Assembly: GCA_947683425.1 (NCBI GenBank)
Contig: CANTUQ010000106.1
Coordinates: forward strand, 5,889,001 to 5,953,000
Reading direction: 5' to 3'
DNA: 64,000 nt
Origin: Excoecaria cochinchinensis
Lineage: Eukaryota > Streptophyta > Magnoliopsida > Malpighiales > Euphorbiaceae
Shown here: piece after piece, positions 33,441 through 44,740 of the stretch
Numbering within the stretch: the stretch's first letter is position 1
Layout of the letters: the number at the start of each line of letters is the position of its first letter
Program-made: the position numbers and the translations under genes
Notes under the pieces: generated by a model
Database searches by the model: none
Told to the model about the DNA's origin: nothing
What the model saw: the letters and a program-made list of their open reading frames with translations, nothing else

Positions 33441-33873
33441 CCCACTAAGCGTTATCGTTTAAAACGAGTGTTTTTCCTGTGTAGGTATGCAGGTTCGGTT
33501 CGGTTTTGAGAGTCGTCCATTTGCTGGCCACTAGGAGTATATGCGGAGTTTTGCTTTTGTATATGATGTACTTTTTTGTAATGCTAAGGATAGTTAATTG
33601 TAAAGAATATTTTGTATAGTGTATATGTTATAAGGCTTTAATCTTGTAATGTAAGTATGACAATTTTTTTTTGTAGTATGATTATGTTAATTCATTATTA
33701 ATACAAGCATGTTTGTTTATTAATGCTTCCGCTTATAGTATGTGCGTGTGTGTATAAGCATGTTTCCGCTGTAGTTAATGCATGAGTGTGTGTTTATGTA
33801 TGCGTATGTGAGTGTGTAGCAAGCCGATATTCTTTCCGAGGGGTATTAGGGGTGTTACAATAATAATAATAAT

Positions 33874-34370
33874 TAGGGGTGAGCAAATTTCGGTTCAAAC
33901 CGAAAAATTGAACCAAATAGACCGATTTTTTTAATTTGGTTCGGTTTTTCGATTCGATTTTGAAAATATACCAATTTTTGTTATTTCGGTTCGGTTCGAT
34001 TTTGAAAGGAAAAAAATCGAACCGACCGAATAATTATTAATATATGTTATTTTTTAAAAAATAAACTTTATTTTTGTATTTTTTAATTCAATTTAAGGGA
34101 TTTGAATTCAAATTAAATATATGTACATTTTCTAATTTGGATGTTTTTATTTTAGTCTCATGATTTGTAATTTTGTACAATTTTTAGACAATTTTTTCAA
34201 TTATAATTTTGAAATTTCGATTTTAACGGTTAATCGAACCGAACAAACCGAAAATATTGGTTCGGTTATTATGTAATTCTGATTCGATTTGTTCAAATTC
34301 TAATAAATCGATTTTTGGTTATTTTAATTTGGTTCGGTTGTTAAAACGAACCGACCGTTACTCACCACTC
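33874..34370. mobile_element. hAT-like MITE (497 bp)
   Basis: The left end TAGGGGTGAGCAAA and right end CTCACCACTC are imperfect inverted termini. The interior is rich in CGGTTCGGTT and GAACCGACC. It sits in an AAT microsatellite with ATAATAAT on both sides, compatible with an 8-bp duplication, although the simple repeat weakens that evidence. Confidence 0.65.
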
Positions 34371-35263
34371 ATAATAATAATAATAATAATAATAATTAAT
34401 ATATATAATTCATCGTGAATGTATTGTATATATTCTTATAGAGATGAATAACAATATTGACATGGACGCTAAAATGGAGTACATGTGAATAGAGTGTCAG
34501 AGCTCGTCAATGTCCCCATCTTTAATGACCCCATCTTTAATGAGTTCTATTATATTATCTACTGATAATACATATTTTAAATGTAGTGCTTTTCAAAAAT
34601 AACGTTTTCACATTTATCTAAACTTTTTAAAAATTGTTTATATGTTAAAATAATTCCATTATTTTAAAAGTAATTTATAAATATCTATAAAATAAAAGTA
34701 ATATTCTCTTAATTCCATATCAAGTGTCCATTTATAATTTTTTTTTATTACAAAACAAGTGTAATTTTAAAAATGGAGTAATTAATGAGGATAAAAAGGA
34801 AGTAAATAATAAAATTAAATTACACTTAATGTAAAAGTAGCTAATGATTTTATTAATATTGGTAAAATACTCTATATGGACATATAATAATAACATTAAT
34901 AGCTAATAAAATAAGATAGATTATATAAAATCTCACAACTCAATTACGTACGCTTTCTAAATTCTTCTCACTCTAAAATTTTTCTTCCCTTTATAATATA
35001 TATAATATACTTCATCCATTTTAACAAATTGTTATTTTTAAAAAAAAAAAAATTGTTTTACCAAATTATTATTTTAGTAATTTTAAAATAATAATTTAAT
35101 GTATATTTTTAATTTTATTCCGATGGAGTATTATATATGTAAAAAGAAGATTGACTAGACTAACAAAAGGCTCAAAAAATTGACTAGACTAACCCTCGCA
35201 AGTTGCAACATGTTGCCCTCCAAAATCTCCGAAACCGAAAACCTAGAACCAATTCTTCCGTTT
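34371..35263. other. AT-rich upstream DNA of ASE
   Basis: An AAT microsatellite remnant (34371-34397) is followed by sequence related to 24905-24970. No gene is seen between here and the ASE promoter. Confidence 0.6.
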
Positions 35264-35269
35264 TATAAA
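35264..35269 (+). promoter_or_regulatory. TATA box of ASE
   Basis: TATAAA lies 49 bp before the ASE start codon and is followed by a CT-rich leader (35271-35315) typical of highly expressed plant genes. Confidence 0.65.
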
Positions 35270-35317
35270 GACTCTTCTTTTACTATCTCTCTGTCTCTCT
35301 CCTAGTCTCCTTCTCCC

Positions 35318-37084
35318 ATGGCGGCCACCTCCACCAATGTTTCTCCTCTTTCTAAACCCTCTCTCTCCTTAAACTCTAAGCACCAGGTACCTCAGAAATC
35401 CCCTGTGTCCCTTCTTCCCAAAACCCTCAATAAACCCTCTCTTTTTCCTCACAGGCCTTCTCTTTGTCATACTCAGAAACCCCAGCTCTCTTTCTCCTCG
35501 AAAAATCCTATCTTTGATGTTATTTCCGCAAACAAGGACTACCCAGATGATTCTTCTTTGGGTTTTCACTTGGATGATGACGATAAGCCGCGCGAGGAGT
35601 GTGGTGTTGTAGGTATTTATGGCGACCCTGAAGCATCTCGTCTTTGCTATTTAGCTCTTCATGCTTTGCAGCATCGTGGCCAAGAGGGAGCTGGTATTGT
35701 TTCTGTTAATAATAAGGTTTTACAGTCTGTTACCGGTGTTGGATTAGTCTCTGAGGTGTTTAACTCATCAAAGCTTGATCAATTACCTGGTGATTTAGCT
35801 ATTGGTCATGTTAGGTATTCTACAGCTGGAGCTTCTATGCTTAAGAATGTTCAACCTTTTGTTGCTGGTTACAGGTTTGGGTCTGTTGGGGTTGCCCACA
35901 ATGGAAATTTAGTCAATTATCAAAAATTGAGGGCTATGCTTGAAGATAATGGTTCCATTTTTAATACTAGTTCCGATACTGAGGTTGTTCTGCATTTGAT
36001 TGCCATATCCAAGGCTAGGCCTTTCTTTTTAAGGATTGTTGATGCATGTGAGAAGTTACAAGGGGCTTATTCTATGGTGTTTGCTACAGAGGATAAATTG
36101 GTTGCTGTGAGGGACCCTTTTGGGTTTAGGCCTTTGGTTATGGGTAGGAGGAGCAATGGTTCTATCGTTTTTGCCTCCGAAACTTGTGCTCTTGATTTGA
36201 TTGAGGCCACGTATGAGAGAGAGGTTTATCCTGGGGAGGTTTTAGTGGTGGATAAAGATGGGGTTCAATCACTTTGCTTAATGCCTCATCCTGAACCCAA
36301 ACAATGCATATTTGAGCATATTTACTTTGCTTTGCCTAATTCAGATGTATTTGGTAGGTCTGTTTACAAGTCGAGGCATCTTTTTGGTGAAATTCTGGCC
36401 ACTGAGGCTCCTGTTGATTGTGATGTTGTGATTGCTGTCCCTGATTCAGGGGTGGTGGCTGCACTTGGCTACGCAGCCAAAGCTGGTGTGCCATTCCAAC
36501 AAGGATTGATTAGATCACACTATGTAGGAAGAACATTCATCGAGCCATCACAGAAGATCAGGGACTTTGGTGTTAAGCTTAAGCTATCCCCAGTTAGGGG
36601 TGTATTGGATGGGAAAAGAGTTGTGGTTGTTGACGATTCAATTGTGAGAGGAACTACCTCATCGAAAATTGTTAGGTTGATTAAGGAAGCTGGGGCTAAG
36701 GAGGTCCATATGAGGATTGCTAGTCCTCCAATAATCGCTTCTTGTTACTATGGAGTAGATACACCAAGTTCTGAGGAGTTGATCTCTAATAGGATGAGTG
36801 TGGAGGAGATAAGGGAGTTCATTGGATGCGATTCGCTTGCTTTTCTACCATTGGATAGCTTGAAGACATTGTTGGGGAATGATTCTCCAAAATTTTGCTA
36901 TGCTTGCTTCTCTGGGAAGTACCCTGTTGAGCCTAAGGAGGTTAAAGTGAAAAGGGTTGGTGATTTTGTGGATGATGGGTTAAATGGAAGTATTGAGTTG
37001 ATTGATGGTGGTTGGGTTCAAGGACCTCGAACTCAGAATATGGAGATGGTTAGTAATGTGAGAAAGTTGTCATCTTTGTCATGA
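35318..37084 (+). CDS. ASE: amidophosphoribosyltransferase, plastid (glutamine PRPP amidotransferase)
   Basis: It catalyses the first committed step of de novo purine synthesis: PRPP plus glutamine gives phosphoribosylamine. The 588-residue uninterrupted frame starts at an ATG in good context (CCCATGGCG). Residues 1 to about 70 are Ser/Pro/Lys-rich with few acids, a plastid transit peptide. EECGVVGIYG places the mature N-terminal catalytic Cys at residue 95. The class II glutaminase domain follows (HRGQEGAG, GHVRYSTAG, AHNGNLVN). The phosphoribosyltransferase domain carries the PRPP loop VVVVDDSIVRGTTS (435-448). The four Cys that bind the 4Fe-4S cluster in the Bacillus-type enzyme are present at 330, 476, 527 and 530. 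Plant homologues also lack introns and have about this length (roughly 530-590). No lesion seen. Family assignment is very secure; which paralogue (ASE1, 2 or 3) is not determinable here. Confidence 0.98.
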   Translation: MAATSTNVSPLSKPSLSLNSKHQVPQKSPVSLLPKTLNKPSLFPHRPSLCHTQKPQLSFSSKNPIFDVISANKDYPDDSSLGFHLDDDDKPREECGVVGIYGDPEASRLCYLALHALQHRGQEGAGIVSVNNKVLQSVTGVGLVSEVFNSSKLDQLPGDLAIGHVRYSTAGASMLKNVQPFVAGYRFGSVGVAHNGNLVNYQKLRAMLEDNGSIFNTSSDTEVVLHLIAISKARPFFLRIVDACEKLQGAYSMVFATEDKLVAVRDPFGFRPLVMGRRSNGSIVFASETCALDLIEATYEREVYPGEVLVVDKDGVQSLCLMPHPEPKQCIFEHIYFALPNSDVFGRSVYKSRHLFGEILATEAPVDCDVVIAVPDSGVVAALGYAAKAGVPFQQGLIRSHYVGRTFIEPSQKIRDFGVKLKLSPVRGVLDGKRVVVVDDSIVRGTTSSKIVRLIKEAGAKEVHMRIASPPIIASCYYGVDTPSSEELISNRMSVEEIREFIGCDSLAFLPLDSLKTLLGNDSPKFCYACFSGKYPVEPKEVKVKRVGDFVDDGLNGSIELIDGGWVQGPRTQNMEMVSNVRKLSSLS

Positions 37085-39308
37085 TAAGCATAGTTTGTAT
37101 TTGCTCCAAGTTGCCCACATTGATGGATTTTATCGGAGGTATAAAGGATGTTTCAGTCATTATATATGCTTCTTTGGATTAATTTAGGTTTGGAAACTAG
37201 AACCCACACAATTTTGTTGGAGCTTTCAATTGAATGCAAGATATAGTCTAAAGTAATTGGTTTTTGTGTTTTTGACAATATATAATATACTTTTCCTTTA
37301 AACTCCAATTTATTTTGCTCCTTTGAGCATATTATTATTCAAGGTTCATGTGCATGATAATGAGTTGTAGCTAACTGATTCTGTACACTCCAATTGCATT
37401 GCGGAGGTACAGAATTCCTTTGACTTTGTACGATGGCTAAATAAGGTTTATCTATTTATTGTCTTATGGATGTGGGGCTGTGCAACACATAATTTGCACG
37501 TTTTGTTTGTTTTTCTTTAATGCAGTGGCTTGTATGTAGTAAGATAATATTGGTTTTGATTGTTGTTCTAGCTTGCAAATGCCAAATTCATCAGATGAGA
37601 AATTTCAAGAGTTGCAATGAATTTTTATTGTGCGGATTATGAGTGGCATGCGAAGATCAAGGATGGAATTGTATGAAAATCAATTACATATGGTTTGCTT
37701 TTTATCTTTTATATTCTATCCTAAAGAATTTTGTTTCCAAGCAACTCAAAACTATTTTGATAGGATAATGAAGGGATTGGAATGCCTTATCTCTTATGAA
37801 TAAGATAAATAACATTTTAGCTTCATGAATCATCTTCAAATTCACTTTTATAAAGGATAGAAAGAAAACAGTCACAATTTTCTTCTCTTTTCTTTTATTG
37901 TAATGGACTTATCCTAAAATAAAATGTAATAATATCCTTATGAATTTGTTTAGATAGTCAATGGCTAATATTTAAATGAAAGTATTAAACAATGTTAATT
38001 ATACTAACTGTCACAAACAATGTTTTAAAAATTGGGTTGACTGGATCGGTCAAACCGGTTCAATCGCTAATCAGTAATAAAATCGATTTGATTCAATATA
38101 AAAATTAAAATATACAAAAATTCAGTTTGAACATAAAAAAATCAAATTAGACCGAAAATTATTGAACCGAATCGATCCGGATTCGATTAAAAAACGGGGC
38201 GTTTTGTGCTTTTGTTTCTTGTGATACTACACATGTTCTTTTGTTTTCTTTTCTCCCCCATTTTCCTTTGTACACTTCATTGTTATTTATTTGGATTCTT
38301 GAGCTGTCATTTTTTCATTTGTTAGAAAGTTATTATATTTTTAATTTCCTGCAAAAATAACTTTGATTTTAGAGTATAATATATATAGTATTTTTTAAAT
38401 TCAGAAATTATCTGAATCTCAGCACTCATATTGATATGCTTAAAATTTTTTAGGTAGATGTAATTAAAATTTAATTTAGGGCTAAGTTATATTTTTACCG
38501 ACTATTGAAAATTGAGTGATTTTATTTCTAAACTTTTTTTTAATCCATTTTATCTTTAAAATATAAATTTTGACTGATTTAGGTCTTTTTTGAGCTCATG
38601 ACCACTGCCACTTTTAGAGCTTTATTTGATTTTTATGTTTGAATAATTTATTTGATCCTTAAATAGATATTTGCTATTTATGTTTAAATTATTTATTTGA
38701 TTTTTATATTTACAAATTTTGTTGGATTTAAAATTATTGTTTTTGTATTGATATTTGATAATTAAGAGATTATTTGAATATATTTTTTATATATCATATT
38801 TTTAATTTTTATAAATAATTATATTAAAAAAAATAAAAATTTGGAATCAATTCAATTTAACCAATTGATTCAAAAATAAGTTGGCAAGTTAAATCAATGT
38901 CCGATAAGTGAAAACTGGTCACAAAAGTTACGAGGTTATAATGGATATGGTCTGAATGGACGATTATGAACCTAAAAAATTGAATAGGCAGATTGACCAC
39001 ATCAAAAACCTTCAAGAAGGCTACATGTATTAGAATATTGACACATGACCACCACATATGATATGCCGCGTCATCACTTAAAAGAAGCATGGTCATGATG
39101 TGTTAATATTCCCATATGGATGTCCTATGTATAGCCATAGCCATCCAAAATAGGTGATTTTAATTCAACAAAATTATTTTTTGCGACTGATCCATTATAA
39201 TTTCGTAAATTTTTGTGACATTTGATATAATTAACACTAACACCGATTGTGTAACTATTTGCTATGTATAAAATGAAATTTTGCATAATGTTATGATTAT
39301 ATCTTAAT
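37085..39308. other. ASE 3' region and AT-rich intergenic DNA
   Basis: The first 250 bases after the ASE stop are probably the 3' UTR; I could not fix a poly(A) site. Further right, 38024-38180 contains CCGGTTC and GATTCGATT rich sequence of the kind found in non-autonomous DNA elements, without clear ends. No gene or RNA seen. Confidence 0.55.
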
Positions 39309-39704
39309 TGATAGGTTTCAGAATGTTAGAATTAAGAATGAGATGGTTGGAAGACAAAACAAGCTGAATCCAATCAGCAATAAGCAATGGCCGATTTACG
39401 GTAAGCAGTAATCGATCTGCGAGATAGATGAACTCTAACCCCTGTCGTGCAAGGGATTAGCACTCTGATATTTAAGTCAGAGAGAGTTTAAAAAAGAGAA
39501 AGTAACGAAAGAGTTGGGAGAATGCGTGGTACCTTGTCTTGGAGGTTTCTCTCTGTTTATATGGTGCTTAGGCGTCTTAGGGCACTTGAGTATCAGATCT
39601 CCCGTATCTGCAGTGAGCAGGTTTAGAGTGTCTGATGTGATGGTTAGCAGGATAGGGCTTGCTGATATGACAGGTTTGCTTGACTTTGATAGGTCGGTGG
39701 GGTG
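39309..39704 (-). repeat. truncated 3' LTR of the Tat element
   Basis: It starts TGATAGGTTTCAGAATGTTAG and matches 44204 onward, including AGTCAGAGAGAGTTTAAAAA and the TTGGAGGTTTCTCT block. It lacks the last 140 or so bases of the other copy. The right edge merges into pol at a GGTGCCC shared by both sequences. Confidence 0.8.
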
Positions 39705-40976
39705 CCCATTGTGGATCTCTCTAAGTATGCAGTCTCCTTCTTCCTCGGATACGCACTTTAGCCAGGGATGGCTAAAGATGGCTAAAGGCCTTTTTGTATA
39801 GGAGACCATCAATCACTGAATAGTTTAGAGATTTCTTGACGACTTTCCTTCCCTCTGCTTCATCTGTAGGAAGGGTACCTATTTGCAAATACCTCAATAT
39901 GGGCGTCATCCACGTTTTTGGCTCATCAATCTCCATTATTTCAGCCTCTTTAATGATCGGGAAAGAGTTATTCGACCATGACATTTTCATCAACGAAAAT
40001 TTCATCAGTCGAGGCAGTTTTGGCCAGCAGATCGACCTGCCTTGTGAAATCTCTGTGGATTTTTTCAATGATTACCCTCGTCTCGTTAGACTCTAGTCCG
40101 TGGATTTCGGCTCTAACCTTAGCCAAATAGTTCCTCATAGTAGGCTCTTTTGCTTCAAATGTGTTGAGGACTTGACTGGTGACCAATTGTGAGCCACTCT
40201 TTACCTTGAGATGTTCTGGTCGGATGGGCTTGACCAATCTCAAGCCCTGCAGAAGTGCTTCATACTCAGCAATATTGTTAGAAGCTCAGAAGTTTAGTCT
40301 TGCTGCATATTGCACATTGATGTTGAGGGGACCGGGTAGGACGATTCCTACTCCTTTCTGCTTATTTGAAGCACCATCTATGGTCATTTCTCAGGCAACT
40401 ACTTCATATCTCGGGCTTTTCTGCACCTTTCCAGTGAATTCAGCCACAAAGTCTGCTAACATCTGAGCTTTGATGGCTGATCTAGGCTCATACCTGATGT
40501 CAAAGGATAGTAGTTTCAAAGCCCATTAAACGAGTTTTCCATCGTGGTCTGGCCTCTGGATCTAAGTGGTGGTCCGATCTGACTACGATAGTGTGAGCCT
40601 CAAAATATCGCCTGAGCTTTACATTGTAGATCATCAAAGCTATAATCAACTGCTCGGCTAGAGTCTTCTTAACTTCTGATCTTCTCATGACCTGGCTGAC
40701 ATAATAGATAAGCTTCTGCGAGTTTTCTTTTTCCCTGAGCAGAATAACAACTATTGCTTCTCTAGAAGTTGACAAGTAGAGGTATAGCTTTTCACTTGGC
40801 ACGAGTCGGGTCAAAAGAGAAGGTTCAGATAATAATTTCTTCAATTCCCCGAATGCTTTCTGACAATCCTCTCCCCAATCAAAATTTTCACATTTCTTCA
40901 GCCTCTTAAAGAATAAAATGTAGTGCTTGGCCGAAGAGGAGATGAATCTGCCTAAGGCAGTGAATCGTCCGTTCAA
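39705..40976 (-). pseudogene. Tat RNase H, second RNase H and integrase start, broken
   Basis: On the minus strand, 40976-40500 encodes the first RNase H region (LSEPSLLTRLVPSEKLYLYL, KLIYYVSQVM, AHTIVVRSDHH). It is followed by the second, archaeal-like RNase H (SMTIDGASNKQKGVGIVL near 40380; LRLVKPIRPEHLKVKSGSQL at 40240), then SVIDGLLYKKAFSHPWLKC and CVSEEEGDCILREIHNG at about 39730, which is the first block of integrase. Integrase ends there and LTR sequence follows. Two to three frames are used and there are internal stops. Confidence 0.8.
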
Positions 40977-41006
40977 CTTCTGGACTTCTTTGACATTCCT
41001 TGAAGG

Positions 41007-41737
41007 TTACATGTCTAAGATGGCCTGGATTTTCTCGGGGTTCGCCTCAATTCCCCATTGTAACATCATAAAGCTAAGAAACTTGCCGGAAGATATCCCA
41101 AACGTACATTTCTCAGGATTAAGCTTCATTTTGATCTGATTAAAGGTGGCGAATACCTTGGCTAAATCTATTGCATGGTCAGATCGGCTCTTGCTCTTGA
41201 TGATCATGTCATTTACATAAACTTCAACATTATGGCCGATCTGATTTTTGAATATTTTGTTCATTAGCCATTGGTATGTAGCACCTGCATTCTTCAGTCC
41301 AAAAGGCATTATGTTATAGCAGTACGTGCCTTCATTGGTGATGAAGTTGGTCTTCTCTTGATCTAGAAGCCACATTAATATTTAGTTGTATCCTACGTAA
41401 GCATCGAGAATGAAACAAATCTCGTGGCAGGCTATTGAATTGACAAGCTAATCAATGTTGGGCAAAGTATAACTGTCCTTGGGGCATGCTCGATTCAAAT
41501 ATGTGAAATCCATGCTCATTCTCAGCTTGCCGTTCTTTTTCTTCACCAACACTATGTTCGCCAGCTAGTCAGGATGTTGCACTTCTCGAATGACTCCGGC
41601 TTTAAGGATCGATCTACTTCTTCACTAATAAGTTTGTTCCTATCAGGTGTGTGCCTCCTCAGTTTTTGCTTAACTGGTGGAAATGGAGGATCCACGTTAA
41701 GTTTGTGAACGATGATGTCTGGGTCAATGCCATGCAT
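41007..41737 (-). pseudogene. Tat reverse transcriptase, broken
   Basis: The start block MHGIDPDIIVHKLNVDP (41737) is followed by an interrupted middle and by the palm domain 41375-41007 with MPFGLKNAGATYQWLMN. The catalytic box reads YVND (41208-41219) in place of YVDD, so one catalytic Asp is lost (GAT or GAC to AAT). Confidence 0.85.
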
Positions 41738-41764
41738 ATCTTCTAGCGACTATACAAAAGAGGC

Positions 41765-42280
41765 CTAAATGATCATCAACTCTTGAGAGATATATGTTCT
41801 GGTTTTCGCATCCAATACATATCCTATCGCTACACTCTTCCTTGTCTTTTTTTTTTCTCTGGGCTCTACGACATATGAAGCCTCTCTGCTCTTTTTCAAT
41901 ATAGCAACATAGGCCTCTCTAGCATGCTTTTGGTTACCTCTCAATATAGCTACCCCTTCCTCGGTTGGAACTTTCATCATCGTGTATCTGATGCTTGTAA
42001 TGGCACCAGTTTGGAAGAGTAAAGGCCTGCCAAAGATGGCATTATAGGCGAAAAGCATGTCAATGACCATAAAAGTAGACTTACAGGTATGGATGACAGC
42101 TTCATCTCCAAGGTCTACAAAAAGATCAATAGAGCCTACAACAGGGATGGTAACATTGCTAAGGCCAATGAGAGGAACGCAATCTGATCGGAGTTTGCTA
42201 ATCGACGGCTTTATTTTCTTATAGGCGTTCAATATGAGCACGTTGACAGCGCTTCCATTATCTACTAAGATCCTTTTCAC
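41765..42280 (-). pseudogene. Tat aspartic protease region
   Basis: It opens with MKRILVDNGSAVNVL, where DNGSA is the retroviral-type aspartic protease motif, and continues with IFGRPLLFQTGAI, the matching C-terminal flap block. An open frame of 171 codons survives, but the flanking polyprotein is broken on both sides. Confidence 0.8.
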
Positions 42281-43240
42281 ATCAAAATTATGGATTACTG
42301 CCTATACCACCAAGGCGTCTTCGTGGGGGAATTTGAGGTCTCTTGTATCCTGCAAGGATATGGTGACAAAAGGTAGATTCTCGGCCTGGGCAGAGAAGTA
42401 TATCCCTTTCTGTACTTTCTTCCACTTTCCAAAGTCTTTGCCATAAGACGATCCCCCAATAATAACGTTGATAATGCTGGCACGTTGCCTTCGCCGATCT
42501 ACATCTATGGGCTTCCTTCTTTCTTCGTCTTCATCATCAGACTTTTCCTTGATCTCTATGGATCGGCATGGGCTCTTTAGTGAGCTCTTTAGTGAGCTCT
42601 TTAGTGAGCTCTTCAGCGAACCCCTCTAGTTTAACCTCTTAATTCCTTCTTTGAGCGCTTTATACTCATCAGTGGTATGGCCGATGTCCTTTTGAAATTT
42701 ACAGTATCTAGATTTGTCCTTTTATGTGTATGATCAGTAGAACGTCTTCTTTGGCCAGTTTACCTTATTATGGTAACTCTTGATCCATAACAACACTTTC
42801 GATGGCTCCGTATTGAGGGGAGTAAAAGCCTTCGCTGGGGCACTTCCTCGGCGCTCAGAGTGGGAGCATTCAAACTCTTTTCTCATGCTCAAGCTTTTTG
42901 AAGCTTCACCTCTCTTCGGGTTTTGGGGCTTCTGATTTCCCCAGCCAACTAGATTATATTCATCATAAGCTTATGGATCAGATCTCAGACTGTCATCCAA
43001 TTGTATAAATTATTTAGGTCTATCAATCAAGTTACTGAAGTCAGCTGGGGCATGAGTCATTAACGACTGAAACAATGATGAATTTTTGATGCTCTAGGTT
43101 AAGGCTATGGTAGCCATCTCAGGATGCAAATTACTAATTTTTAAAGCCAACGCTTGGAACCTGTCAACACAATCCCTAAGGATTTCATCTCTTCTTTACT
43201 TCAAATTTATTAAATCGTTCACAGTTTTCGGTGTCTTCAC
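42281..43240 (-). pseudogene. Tat gag C-terminal region, heavily broken
   Basis: Between gag and protease the minus strand shows only short fragments of open frame, for example 42483-42295. This is the usual place of the long Tat gag linker. A 12-bp tandem repeat (42572-42619) lies here. Confidence 0.55.
42572..42619. repeat. 12-bp tandem repeat, four copies
   Basis: GCTCTTTAGTGA is present three times in a row plus one diverged copy (GCTCTTCAGCGA). In the minus frame each unit would encode Ser-Leu-Lys-Ser. Confidence 0.9.
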
Positions 43241-43840
43241 CTAGATGATGAATCTCGTAATGAATAACTCTTTTATTTGTGCAAAACTAGAGATGGAATA
43301 AGGAGGGAGACTGTGAAACCAGTCGAGAGCATCTCTTGTTAATGTTATAGGGAAAACTCTACAAAATACTCTGTCATCATAATAGTACATCTGTATTTGA
43401 GTAAAATATTTGGATATGTGGCTTTTGGGATATGTTTTGTCGGTATATCTCAGCATTCTCACTTCAGTAAACCAGCGTGGAAGCTCGGCTTCTCTGATTT
43501 CCTGACAAAAGGGAGAAACTATATTTTTGTCAAAACCTGGCTTTTTAGGATGGCCTAACCCAAACTTCTTGACGGTCTGTAGGAACCATCTTTCATCTTT
43601 ATTAATCATAGGTCTGTCTTTCCTGCTCTTAGGCCTTATTGGGGTACACATAAAAAATACATTGTCGTATATTGAGTGATGACTAAAATGAGAGGGGAAA
43701 TAATCATTGTCCTCAGAGTCGTTACTATCATCGTGGGTTTGAGCATCAGAGGGATTCATTTTCCTTTTGTCCTTGCCCTCGTAACGGTGCTCTTTCATAC
43801 TAGAACGAGTACCAGAATGATTTCTTTCTTCATCAATCAC
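43241..43840 (-). pseudogene. Tat gag core
   Basis: A 199-codon open frame on the minus strand has the Ty3-type gag signature: CRVFPITLTRDALDWFHSLP and SISSFAQIKELFITRFI. The N-terminal part is basic and acidic without a fold I recognise. It ends where the capsid domain should continue, so it is truncated. Confidence 0.8.
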
Positions 43841-44203
43841 TACAGCCTTTGCCTTTCTACGAGGCTGGGTTCTGCCTCCATTCCTTGGTCTACTTTCAAC
43901 TTCATTATCTTCATCAAGCGTTGGAGGCCTCTTCCCTTTGCATACTGAATGTAAGAGCTTGTCTTGCAGCTTACCACCAAAACCTTTTAGGAAGCTTTAA
44001 AGTCCTTAGTAGTGATGGGAGTGGCGTCATCGAGTTGGTTAACAGCATCGAAGAACTCATCATCATCGAAAGCAGGCAAAAGGTCTTGGGGCGTTATATT
44101 TGTTCGAGCAGTTGATCTTTATCCTCTGGCTTTCTCTTATCTGTTTGATTTCTCGTTTTGCTTTTGAGATTTGTCCATCTTCGCTCTCAACGAAAGCACC
44201 AAA
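43841..44203 (-). promoter_or_regulatory. Tat leader and primer binding site
   Basis: On the minus strand, TGGTGCTTTCGTTGAGAG begins two bases after the LTR end (rc of about 44184-44201). A TTTGGTGCTTTCATTGAGAGC type primer site is very common in plant Tat-type elements. I do not name the tRNA. Confidence 0.55.
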
Positions 44204-44740
44204 TGATAGGTTCCGGAATGTTAGAACCAAGATTGCGATGGTTGGAAGGCAAAGCAAGCTGGATCCAAACCGCAATAAGCAAGGGCCGATCCACGGTAAG
44301 CAGTGACCCATCTGCGAGATAGATGAAGACTAACCCCTGGCATGAAGGGGATTAGCACTCTGATGTTTAAGTCAGAGAGAGTTTAAAAAAGAGAAAGTAA
44401 TGAAAGAGTTGGGAGAATGCTTGGTACCTTATCTTGGAGGTTTCTCTTTGTTTATATAGTGCTTAGGCGTCTAGTGCCTATAAAGTTAGGGTACTTGAGT
44501 ATCAGATCTTTCGTATCTGTAGTGAGCAGGTTTAGGGGATGTGATGGCAAGCAGGGCATGGCCTACTGATTTGACAGGTTTGCTTGACTTTGATAGGTCG
44601 GCGTGGTGCTCGATCTATCTAGTAATGTTAAACCTGTGTTAGCTAGTCGATAGGCTTTTTAAATTCTCGGGCCTGAATTGTAATGAGTTCTGAGACTATT
44701 GGGCCGGGCCCAAGTACGATAATAGTGGATATTATTAACA
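44204..44740 (-). repeat. 5' LTR of the Tat element, right border uncertain
   Basis: It starts (plus strand) TGATAGGTTCCGGAATGTTAG and is related to 39309-39704. A plausible end is ATTATTAACA at 44740, which would give TGTTAATAAT on the minus strand. GGGCCGGGCCC lies near that end. No target duplication supports the border. Confidence 0.6.

Larger units (their letters stand above)
28691..33859 (+). mobile_element. solo-LTR-like unit, about 2.4 kb, interrupted by 30669-33440
   Basis: It starts TGTAACAACCC and ends GGGGTGTTACA, with TG..CA ends, and flanks ATTAT and ATAAT (4 of 5 matching). Large LTRs starting TGTAACA and ending TGTTACA are common in plant chromovirus (Tekay/Del) retrotransposons; the assignment is inference because no coding part is present. 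Without the inner insertion it is about 2,392 bp. It contains a CT-rich leader (29010-29100), a palindrome cluster (29717-29945) and a TA/GT microsatellite. Confidence 0.65.
39309..44740 (-). mobile_element. deleted Tat-type Ty3/Gypsy element, minus strand
   Basis: Two direct repeats (39309 to about 39704 and 44204 to about 44740) enclose, on the minus strand, gag, protease, RT, RNase H and a second RNase H. The second RNase H after the first and the gag/protease style are features of the Tat lineage. Every frame is broken. The integrase, the 3' noncoding region and the start of the 3' LTR are missing: pol runs directly into the LTR near 39704. No convincing target duplication was found, so the outer right border is uncertain. 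Confidence 0.8.

Noticed and set aside
35369..35569. Minus-strand open frame within the ASE transit peptide region
   Set aside because: Shadow frame of the ASE gene with no own features.
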